Assembly: GCA_029961685.1 (NCBI GenBank)
Contig: JARWKL010000003.1
Span: forward strand, 11,813,657 to 11,877,656
Length of the DNA stretch: 64,000 bases
DNA from: Aristolochia californica
Taxonomy: Eukaryota > Streptophyta > Magnoliopsida > Piperales > Aristolochiaceae
Reading direction: 5' to 3'
Position 1 is the first letter of the stretch, and the number at the start of each line of letters is the position of its first letter. Shown piece after piece: positions 42,926-51,893 of the stretch. A program made the translations under genes and the position numbers. The notes below the pieces were generated by a model, which was given only the letters and a program-made list of their open reading frames with translations, searched no databases and was not told the DNA's origin.

Positions 42926-43828
42926 CATGATCGATCATACTTGCAATACACTGCCAGTGGGAATTTTGATTGATCGATCATACCTTGGCATCAATCGATC
43001 AACTTAAAATGACAAACCCACAAGGAAGAATATTGATCGATCATAATATCGATATATAAGACACATTCTGATAGAAACATAGTCATTACACTTTACAGAT
43101 CAATCAATGTAAACACTGACTTTTACAAACAGGTAAAAAATGGCTAGTTTGGCTTGGATAACTTATAAATACCGCACTAAAACTCCCATTGAGAAGCTAA
43201 TGAGCATATATTGGCATATTCTTAAGCCTTTATTCTCAAATATTTGAAAACCCTCGTGATTTTGAGAGAGAGTGAGCATACATTCTTGAAAATCTCACAT
43301 TCTCTTCTCAATTCTTCTCGTTTGCATTAGCATTAAACAAACTCCTACATTTACATTGTGCTACAAAAGCTAGAGGCTTGTATTTCTCAAGGAAAAGATA
43401 CTCTCCAAGTGGTGTAAGTTTTAATCCTTTCTTTTGTATTTTTCTTCTGAGAAAGGTTCATCTAGAACCTATTTTAATCTAGATATAAAATAGAGTCTAA
43501 CTAGAGCAAGAATCTAACCAATCTCTTCGGGAGATTGTTCGTAAAATCGTGTATTTGAGCTGCAAGAGGCTTAAATAGAGTCGGAATATTTTTTATGTAA
43601 AATCCAGATAACAAAGCTAAATGAGTGGAATTTTCCAAGCACGGGTTCTTGGCATGATGGATATCAATAAGGAACATCGATAACAAATAAAATTGTGTTA
43701 TCCTTGTGGTGTGTGAATCCTTTACATTTGAATTTTTATATTTGTATGTTTTCTATTTTAACGGCTTAAGTAAAATTTTAATTTGTAATCCTCAATTCAC
43801 CCCCCTCTTGAGAAGCCACTGTTGGCCC
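42926..43828 (+). mobile_element. Sirevirus-like LTR segment, copy 2, reaching the LTR 3' end
   Basis: Begins GCATGATCGATCATACTTGCAATACACTGCC, which parallels 42477-42500, and runs through to CAATTCACCCCCCTCTTGAGAAGCCACT, the LTR end also seen at 3225-3310. At about 43828 it meets an inverted LTR. Confidence 0.65.
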
Positions 43829-45403
43829 AGGTGGCTTCACATGAGCTGGTGAATTGTGATAATCAAATTAAAAGTGAGTTGTGCATGTAACTAAAAATTC
43901 ATGTATAAAAGCAATTCAAGATCAAATAACATACACACACCACAAAGTAAATAGATTTTTTGTTATCGATGTTCTCCTAGTGGTAATCACCGCACAAGAA
44001 CCCTTACTTGGGAAAAATTCATTGTTCTCAAAAGCTCTAATAGTTAAAAATACAAAAGAGATTCCGGCTCTCTTTGGCCATGTGTTGCTCAATACATGAC
44101 TTTTACAAAGCCAATCTCCCCAAGAGATTGTTGTTAGATTCTATCTCTAGTTAGGCCTTTCTATCTTGATTAAAAAGATTTTAGATGAACCTTTCACAAA
44201 TACTAGTAAAAGAAAGGTAAAAATTACACTCCTACTTGGAGAGATGCTTCTCCTTGAGAGATTCAAGCTTCCTCCTCCCTATTAGCACGATGTGAAATGA
44301 TCAAGGAGCTAGGACTATATGAATGTAAGGATTGATGAAAGAGCAAAGAGATTTTTCAAAGGTGTGAGGAATTTGCAAGATAGAAAATAATGTCTTAGGT
44401 ATTTGCCAATTAATATTCATTCCCCAACTCAAATTAGCCATTATTTTTCCATTTCAGTACTTTGTTTGATTGATCATTGTAAAGTTGATCGATCAATTGA
44501 TCATAACAACTACTTTTCTATCAAATAGTGACTTATTGCTTGATGGACTGGTCAATCAAATATGTTACCATTAGTCTAGAAAAGTTAAGTTAATCTATCA
44601 TTACCAATGGATGATCGATCATTAATAGTGGATAATCGATAATCGAAATTCCCTCTAGTTGTGCAACACAAGCATGATCAATCATTGTGTTTTCCTATGA
44701 TCGATCATGTTTTATGTCCCTTACTGGCAAAGTTCATATGATTGATCAATCAGGTGGGATGATAAAAAATTCCATGAGAAATTTGCTTGCCTAGGCAGAG
44801 AAGATCGATTAATCCAAGTGGGATGATCGATCATGTGTTATAACATGAAATGACCATGTTATGAATGATTGATCAATTGACTATGGTTGATCGATCATGC
44901 TTTATGTTTCTGGCTTGCATGGTTATAGTTGATCAATCATTACCAATGGTTGATCGATCATTCCAATGCCAATTCAGAAGTATAGACTTTTAAAGACTTT
45001 TAAAGCATGGGAATATTTCTCGCTAAGTGCTCTAGCATATTCTAAATAATGCTTATGATGATCCTAAACATGTCTAAGTATAAATTATGAGCTAAAGTTC
45101 CGATTTCACATATGTACTTAAGGAAAGGAGCTTAGAATACTCTCTTATATAAGTAACCGAGTTTGGACATTTGACTATTACACTTGAACTTTAGTCTTTT
45201 CGTTATCTTCTTCCTTAAGGGTACCTCTACAAGTGATATTCTTCAATTGTGCTTGAGATATTGAGTTTGGCTTGAAGCTTTAGACCTTGAGATGCATTTA
45301 CTCTTGTAGGTGAAATACCTAAAATACTTAAATTTTCAAGTTATTATATCAATTAAGTTTTGATATCATCAAAATAAACATGGAAGTCAACCTACGGTGA
45401 ACA
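43829..45403 (-). mobile_element. Inverted Sirevirus-like LTR, about full length
   Basis: Read on the minus strand it begins TGTTCACCGTAGGTTGACTTCC at 45403, passes through a palindrome-rich middle (44465-44960), then matches the plus LTR in reverse: AGGTTCATCTAAAATC, TAACTAGAGATAGAATCTAACAACAATCTC, GAACATCGATAACAAAAA, and ends CAATTCACC...GAAGCCACCTGGGCC near 43829. Length is about 1.57 kb. It lies tail to tail with the plus-strand LTR. Confidence 0.75.
44465..44965. repeat. TGATCGATCA palindrome cluster in the inverted LTR
   Basis: At least six perfect TGATCGATCA palindromes (near 44477, 44614, 44699, 44829, 44891, 44952) and several one-change relatives (TGATTGATCAATCA, GATCAATTGATCA) within 0.5 kb. 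Matching clusters sit in the plus copy (42514, 42930, 42972, 43034) and at 41444-41500. Confidence 0.85.
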
Positions 45404-45986
45404 ACCACCTGGGCCAACAACATAGATGTACATTCCATGAGTACACAACAAATTGCAAGTACTCTTTATCAAATTGACGCTAAAGTTTTTAATTTGCCAA
45501 ATGTCTCAATGCATTTGTTTCATCCACACATATATTGGTATGTCACCTCATGCCCTAGCTATTTTTATATAAATAACCACTAAAGTCATAGTTTGAGTGA
45601 GAAATAATGTAAGACTTTGAAAGGGACTGACTTCATTTTATTGTTTGATTCTATATACGTTGACTCACTAAATTATGAGCCTTTTCTTCGTTCTCATACT
45701 TTTCCAAAAACAAAACAATCATCTTTTATAGATGCATGTATCTTATCATTATGTAATCCCAACTCAGGCAAAAAATGTTTTAGGTTCATAGTGAGAGTAT
45801 ATCATAATGCCTATTTCGGTAAAACAGGAAAAGAAACCTCGTATGGCTAATGTCTCAAGAAGATTTCTCAAGCAAATTTATTCTACCCATTAAATGACAC
45901 CAATTTCAGTAAAATTCAAATTATGCCAACACATCATGTTAAATTAAAAAAAATAGTAGATTTCTACATGTAGAAGAACTATAGAT
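45404..45986. other. Spacer between two elements
   Basis: Starts with CCACCTGGGCCAACA, echoing the LTR end words. A 77-codon plus frame at 45617 has no family signature. Confidence 0.4.
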
Positions 45987-46426
45987 GTCAACAATGATTC
46001 CTGACGGTGAAGCAAGACCACTGAGTAGCTACGGCCAGAGTTTACGCTCTGGTTTCTCGGGAGCGAAGACGACATTTGTCGGACAACAACGAACGGCATA
46101 GCAAGAGCTCTCAGCTCTTACGGCGGTGGACGGAACCACCACAGCCTCACGGGACTGGCGGAACAGTCCAGACGGAGAGCGTCACGCTCTCTAGACTCTC
46201 GGTGAAGAGGACAACACTGGAGAAGATGAACACTCTCTCTAAAATTTCTCTCGTGCCTTCCTTTCTCTTCATTAGCTATTTAAATTTAGGTTTTAGAGAT
46301 TATTACAAACTGGCCCATGGGCCCAATACAATGCCTTCTCTAAATACCCTATTTACATAACCCAAATTGTACAACAATTATAATAAAAAATTCTATCTAA
46401 ATTACAATGCCAGATATTATAAACAT
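45987..46426 (-). mobile_element. 3' LTR of minus-strand Copia
   Basis: Adjacent to the purine tract. Shares TTATTACAAACTGGCCCATGGGCCCAATACAATGCC and CTCTAAATACCCTATTTACATAACCCAAATT with 50102-50231. The outer end at TGTCAACAATG is a best guess. Confidence 0.65.
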
Positions 46427-46469
46427 CCCCCCTCAAATTGATGCTGGTGAGTCAACTAGCAACAATTTG

Positions 46470-47164
46470 CCAACCAGAAAATTATGTCATGGTTGAGACA
46501 ATGCTTTGGTGAAGACATCAACCACTTGAAGATCCGAAGAGATGTACTGAAGAGATATTACCCGATGCTCCAAAGTGTCGCGGATAGAGTAACAGTCAAC
46601 CTTAATGTGCTTGGTGCGCTCATGGAAAACAGGATTGGCCGCAATTTGAATAGCACTCGTATTATCCGCATGAAGTGGTGTAAGGGAGGTATGAGGAAAC
46701 TAGAGCTCAACAAGAAGACCGCGGAGCCAAATAACTTCAGAGCACGTAGTAGACATGGCGTGATACTCGGCTTCGGTAGAAGACTTGGACAGCCGGTCAT
46801 GTTTGTTACATTTCCAAGAAATTAGTGTATCCCCTAAAAACATACACCAGCTTGTAGTAGAGCGACGGGTATCAGGACACCCTGCCCAATCAACATCACT
46901 GTATGCAACTAGCCGAAGGTAGGAGCCGATAGGAAAGAATAATCCACGAGCAGAGGACCCGATCAGATAGCGAATGATACGCCGAACTACCTCAAGATGA
47001 AGGTGCCGAGGGGCTGACATAAACTGATAGACCCGATGAACTACATTGGAGATGTCCAGACGAGTAGTGGTCAAATATATAAGACTCCCTACCAGACGGC
47101 AATAGAGAGTCGGATCTTCAAGGAGAGTCCCTTCATCTTTTCTATATTTGACATTGACCTCCAT
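46470..47164 (-). pseudogene. Copia RNase H region (minus)
   Basis: LVGSLIYLTTTRLDISNVVHRVYQFM, then RIIRYLIGSSARGL, and YSDVDWAGCPDTRRSTTSWC (near 46880), the intact Y-S-D-x-D-W-A-G block. STEAEYHAMSTTCSEVIWLR follows with the catalytic glutamate region; another frame carries NPVFHERTKHIKVDC and QVVDVFTKAL, where the usual A-D is V-D. Confidence 0.85.
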
Positions 47165-47960
47165 AGGGTAGCCACCTAAGATGTGTCCTCCAACCCAACA
47201 AGAGTAATAACATCTTGATTATACTTATGTTTTTTGAGAAATTACCAGTGGGTTTGTGATGTACCTCTAGCCCTAAGAAATATGTGAGTTGTCCAAGATC
47301 CTTCATGTGAAAGGTGATATGTAACACCTGTTGCAGCTTGGTAATCAATCCAGAGTCAGTGCCAGTAATAAGGATGTCATCCACATAAACCAGGAGAATG
47401 ACCATGCCCGCAACAGACTTATGATAGAATATAGATGAATCATACTGACTCTGTGTAAATTTGTGGAGAATAAGTGTGCCACGAAACTTCTCAAACCAAG
47501 CTCGGGGAGTTTGCTTAAGCCCATACAGAGGACGACGAAGCGTGCAAACTTGATCAGGAGAGGAGGTAGTCATACCCGAGGGGAGCTTCATGTATATATC
47601 ATCCTGGAGGTCACCGTGGAGAAAGACATTCTTTACATCCATCTGATGCAGCGACCAGGATTGAGAGGCTGCAATGGCTAATATAGTACAGACCGTGGTC
47701 ATCTTGGCAACCGGCGCAAATGTTTCCTCATAATCAATCCCATATTCCTACATGTTCCCCAGGGCCACAAGGTGGGTTTTGTACCTATCCAACGATCCAT
47801 CTGAACGCAGCTTGACAGATAATACCCATTTACTCCCAACAGGGCCGAATAGTAGGAGGGCAAGTCACAATGTCCCAAGTATGATTTTCTTCTAGCGCTT
47901 GTAGTTCTATTTGCATTACCTTTTGCCAACACTCATGTGTCATAGCTTGTTTATAGCTAG
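47142..47960 (-). pseudogene. Copia reverse transcriptase (minus)
   Basis: A 186-codon frame carries HQMDVKNVFLHGDLQDDIYMKLPSG, RRPLYGLKQTPRAWFEKF and the catalytic LLVYVDDILITG (near 47375), followed by FHMKDLGQLTYFLGLEV. The part before 47702 is in another frame (GYLLPVRLYCPDC-like remnants, FAPVAKMTTVC), so one frameshift separates N-terminal RT. The YVDD box is intact. Confidence 0.85.
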
Positions 47961-48099
47961 AAGGAATGGAAATAGAAGATAAAGTAGCTACAAGTGATAC
48001 AGGGGAGGGGAAACCGTACCTGGCAGGAGGGTAAAAATGACACGTGGATATGCGAAGTGTGATGGGAGCAAGAGCAGAGGGAGGATCAGGAGCAAGTGC

Positions 48100-49073
48100 C
48101 TAGTCAAGATGGGGAGGGGGGCAGCGGTACAGTGGGGTGAGGCTCATCAAAGCTAAGCATACTAGACAGAGATGCAGAAGGCAGTGTAACTTGAGAGGGA
48201 AAGAAATATTGATTTTCAAAGAAGACCACATTCTGAGAAACATTGACTTGACACACCTGGGGATCATAGCAAACATATCCCTTTTGAGAAACGGCATACC
48301 CAAGAAATGCACACATAATTGATTGGGCTGTAAGTTTATGCCGTTCATGATCAGGTAGATGCACCAAAACAAACACAACCAAACGTCTGAAGATCAGTGT
48401 AGGATGGAGAATAACCAAATAATTTAACAAAATGGAGAGACATGATGCAAGGTAGGAAAAGGCATGCGGTTGATTAAATGAGCGAAGGTAGAGAGAGGTT
48501 CACACCAAAACCGAGGAGGAATGGATGATTCAATGAGAAGAGTGCTGACCATATCAAGAGGGTGACAATTTTTCGCTCAACAACGCCATTTTATTGTGGT
48601 GTTGAGGAACAAGAACGCTGAGAGATAATGCCTTTGATTTGAAGAAATTCTAGGAATTCAGTCAACATGTACTCACCTCCAAAGTTAGAGTGTAATACTT
48701 TAATGTGAGCAAAGAACTGTGTTTCAATGAGTACAAGAAACCTCTTAAAAATGACAAAAACTTCAGACTTAGCCTGTAAGACGTAGACCCAGGTAAACCG
48801 ACTAAAATCATCAATAAAGGTGACAATGTACTTATTTTGTGCATGCAAGACAACACGAGCAATTCCCCATATATCACTATGAATAAGGTCAAAGCAGTGG
48901 TGGGCATGCGAGACACGATGAGGAAATGGTAAAACTTTACTTTTGCCAAGTTTGCATGATGAACAATCAAAATAAGTATAAAGAGAAGTGCAATATTGAT
49001 TGCCTAATAAACCCGATTTAAACAATGTATGAAGGACATCCGAGTTTGGGTGGCCTAGACGTCTATGACACAT
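48100..49073 (-). pseudogene. Copia integrase (minus)
   Basis: CHRRLGHPNSDVLHTL opens the HHCC zinc region, with CSSCKLGKSK completing it; FDLIHSDIWG, FIDDFSRFTWVY and VLHSNFGGEY (usual D-N-G-G-E-Y has F for G) follow, then SCSSTPQ ahead of a frame break at 48591 where QNGVVER is read in the next frame. The C-terminal part contains RLVVFVLVHLPDHERHKL and CAFLGYAVSQKGY. Confidence 0.85.
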
Positions 49074-49246
49074 TTTAGTGCCAGAGCCAACAACATTATA
49101 TACAAAAGAAAGTACAAGAGAACGTGAATAACGGTGGAAAGAAAGACTTTAAGTGGAAATAGCTTGCCCACTTTATACCCCTTCGTGATCACCTTCCCCG
49201 ATGCTTGATCCTGCACAACACAGCAAAAGCGAGAAAATGGAACATT

Positions 49247-50101
49247 TCAATTTTTATTAACCAATTGACCAACAGACAAGAAGTTTGTCGATAGGTTAGG
49301 AGACACAAAAACATTAACTAAAGAAGGAGAGAGATCACCAACAACACTAATAGGCAGAGAGCTGCCATCAACAGTGTTGATGTGCAGGTTGCCATCATAC
49401 TTTCTGACATTAGAAAGAGACACTACATTGTTGGTCATGTGGTTAGAGACACCAAAATCAAAATACCATGGCTGAGTAGAGATTTTCTGCTTACCTGAGA
49501 TACCAAAAGTAGAAAAAGCAGATATGATCATCTGTTGTACCATTTCAAGAGTGAGAGTGGTCAAACTTGCAGGTGCTGGAGAAACCAAAAATGCAGTGAT
49601 GGAGATTGTAGTCGACAATGCTGTAGAACTAGAAGCACCAGTGGAGGCATGATAAGTTGTATTCTTCTTCTTTTTAGGGCGAGTAGGGCAAGCTGCGATG
49701 AGATGAGTCGGCTTCTTGCAGTAGTTACAGGACTTCTTGGGGCATTCACGAGCAAAGGGACCGTATGCCTTGCAGTAGAAGTACTTAACAGAACTCATGT
49801 CCCGACCCTTATTTTTTTCCCTTGTGCTACATAAGCCACTGGAGTCAAGATATCAGTCTAGACTCGATGTTCCATCCCGGCTTGAGTAGCAAGGTGCTGC
49901 TCTTCCCACAGAAGTTCACTCAAACAGGCATCCAGTGACGACATTGGATGATGCTTCATCAAATGTGATCAAGCAATCTCAAATTTTGGACGTAGCTTCA
50001 TCAAGAATTAGTCCCATTTACCGGTTTCATGTACGACTTGTACAGCAGAGAGAGCAGCAATAGGGACATTCTCATAAACAATATCAGTATAGTCTGCCCA
50101 C
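49247..50101 (-). pseudogene. Copia gag C-terminal part and protease (minus)
   Basis: The frame from 49798 downward begins with CCHC-type zinc knuckles (YFYCKAYGPFARECPKKSCNYC, then KKPTHLIAACP) of Gag. QPWYFDFGVSNHMT is the protease signature with D-S-G-A changed to D-F-G-V, so the active-site serine is lost. NLSTNFLSVGQL marks the protease-integrase junction. Between 49800 and 50100 Gag phrases (EQHLATQAGMEHRV) occur in broken frames. Confidence 0.75.
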
Positions 50102-50231
50102 AGATTATTACAAACTGGCCCATGGGCCCAATACAATGCCTACTCTAAATACCCTATTTACATAACCCAAATTACACAATAATTATAATAAAAAATTGTA
50201 TCTAAATTACAATGCAAGATAACGTAACAAT
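50102..50231 (-). mobile_element. Truncated 5' LTR of minus-strand Copia
   Basis: Begins on the minus strand TGTTACGTTATCTTGCATTG and keeps only the first 130 bp, ending at AATAATCTG before Gag coding sequence. Confidence 0.75.
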
Positions 50232-51180
50232 AAAAAACTAATCTTCAGGGAAGTTCAAATTTTATCAAAGAATGGTTTATTAAAAAAATATTCGAACACA
50301 GGGAAACTTCAAAATTCAAATTTTTTAAGGAATTCATTTTCATGGAAGAATTTCTTTACTTTAAGAAAAATATAAATTTTAACATTAAAAATATATAACT
50401 AAAATATTAAAAATATAATGGTATAATAATTATGCGTTTATAATAAAACAAATATTTCATAACATTAATAATAATTTAATTGTTTAAATTTAAGATACAC
50501 TATTTAATAAATTTTAATTAAGCTTTACATTATTAAATGCTACTATTTTAATGTATAATTTTTTATTAAGCTTAAGTTCAATCCATCATAGTTACATGTA
50601 GACACTTTTTTAATTTATATAAAATAAGAATATATTTAAATATTTTAAATTATTAAGTGATACTATTTCAATACATAAATCCATAATTAAATTTGCAACT
50701 TATTTCAATCTATTAATCTTTAAGCACTTACTCATATTTATCTAGAATAATAATCATATTATCGAATTTAAATTTTACTTAATTTACCACCCTACAAATG
50801 TATTGTTATATTACTAATTTAATTGAAATATGAATATTTTTAAATTGTTTTAATTATTAAATGACATGATCTAATTACATAAATGGACAATTTAGAAATT
50901 TTATATTCAATGATATTAAATCCATAGTTTGTATATAAAAATATTATATTTATGATTTATATTCTTTGAGACAAAAATACCCCTATTGTCAGCCCACAAC
51001 TATCTCATAGTAGAGGATTATGATTGTGCATAACATAGTATTTTAACATAGTTATTATTTACTATTTAATATAGTTTTCCCTTATAAGTAACATAGTCCA
51101 TAATACTCTATAATGGAAAACTATGTTACATCAAATTCACACAAAAAACACCCACGCTATCAGCTTTTTCAATTTCTTGG
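50232..51180. other. Very AT-rich intergenic spacer
   Basis: Mostly A/T with TTTAAAT and TATTAAAT words, no open frame, no recognised motif. It separates the Copia from the SR45a promoter. Confidence 0.6.
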
Positions 51181-51370
51181 AAGACCAACCTAATTACACA
51201 AATTGTCGTCCCAAATGGTCATTGCCCAATTCTGTACATGAAAATCCACCCTTCGATACGGGGAACCCATAAAAATGGCGGAATACCGACTCCAGAGCAC
51301 CCGGTAAGGAGACCGGACTTGGACGGATCCAATTAACGAGATTTTAAGAAGCTCCTCGCGTCCGCATCTC

Positions 51371-51381
51371 CGGAAGCTTCT
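51371..51381 (+). promoter_or_regulatory. Heat-shock-element-like site upstream of SR45a
   Basis: GGAAGCTTCTG contains GAA-nn-TTC, the two-unit core of a heat-shock factor site, about 15 bp before the TATA box. A weaker GAAGCTCC occurs at about 51348. SR45a of Arabidopsis is known to respond to heat and high light, which fits, but the site itself is inferred. Confidence 0.5.
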
Positions 51382-51392
51382 GGTCTGCCCTC

Positions 51393-51402
51393 CCTTTATA
51401 AT
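51393..51402 (+). promoter_or_regulatory. Probable TATA box of SR45a
   Basis: CTTTATAATT stands about 30 bp before the likely transcription start (near 51425-51435), ahead of the non-coding first exon that ends at 51489. Confidence 0.55.
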
Positions 51403-51893
51403 TGCTACATGCAATTGCTATCTTCCAAATTCGTGTTTGCAGAGAAATAGACTGAGCGAGCGAAACGGAGTCTTCCTTCGGAGCTGATGGTAAGTAATTC
51501 TATCTCTCTCTCTCTCGAATTTTAACCATTGGGTTTATTGATGAGTTTCCCTTATGCATCGGGTATGTTAGCTCGGCTTCTGGGCTGAGGCCGAGGCCGA
51601 GGTAGAGGGCTATGTTTATGTTTTATTATGAACTCCTTCATTGTTGTATGTGAATATTAGAATCTTGTCAAGTTACGGGTTGGCAGAGAAATGCCTTTTT
51701 TTTTTTCTTTTTTTTTTTTTGAGATTGATTGGTAACTGAGATTGCATGACAGGATTTTGGGTGTTAGCTCGGAAATTTGAGAACCTATAATTACTTGTCC
51801 TCCTGCATTTCCAAGTGCAAATTAATTTTGTTTTTAAATTATCTATGCCATTTATGTATTGATTCATTACTTTTTTGTGGTGGGGCGTCACAG

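Larger units (their letters stand above)
38954..43828 (+). mobile_element. Broken Sirevirus-like Copia retrotransposon
   Basis: Plus-strand element pieced from the first part of a long LTR (38954 to about 39290), the integrase C-terminal part, reverse transcriptase, RNase H, an extra ORF after pol, and LTR segments with palindromes. The long LTR, the SKNPVHHSRSKHVEIRYHFIRE RNase H end and the extra downstream ORF are traits of Sireviruses. Gag, protease and the integrase core are missing; the LTR runs straight into integrase. Confidence 0.75.
45987..50231 (-). mobile_element. Copia retrotransposon, minus strand, 5'-deleted
   Basis: Minus-strand Copia with 3' LTR (about 45987-46426), purine-rich tract (TTTGAGGGGGGATG on the minus strand, 46426-46440), RNase H, RT, integrase, protease and zinc-knuckle Gag. 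At the 5' side only about 130 bp of LTR remains (50102-50231), joined directly to mid-gag, so the rest of the LTR, primer site and Gag start are gone. Frames are longer than in the other Copia copies of the window, so it is the youngest autonomous-type copy here. It points away from the SR45a gene. Confidence 0.85.

Noticed and set aside
45617..45850. 77-codon plus frame between two elements
   Set aside because: No recognisable domain and no context; likely chance or very decayed transposon sequence.
51190..51414. 74-codon minus frame with a FHVQNW phrase similar to LINE ORF1
   Set aside because: The likeness covers about 20 bases and lies on the SR45a promoter. Too short to call a LINE fragment.
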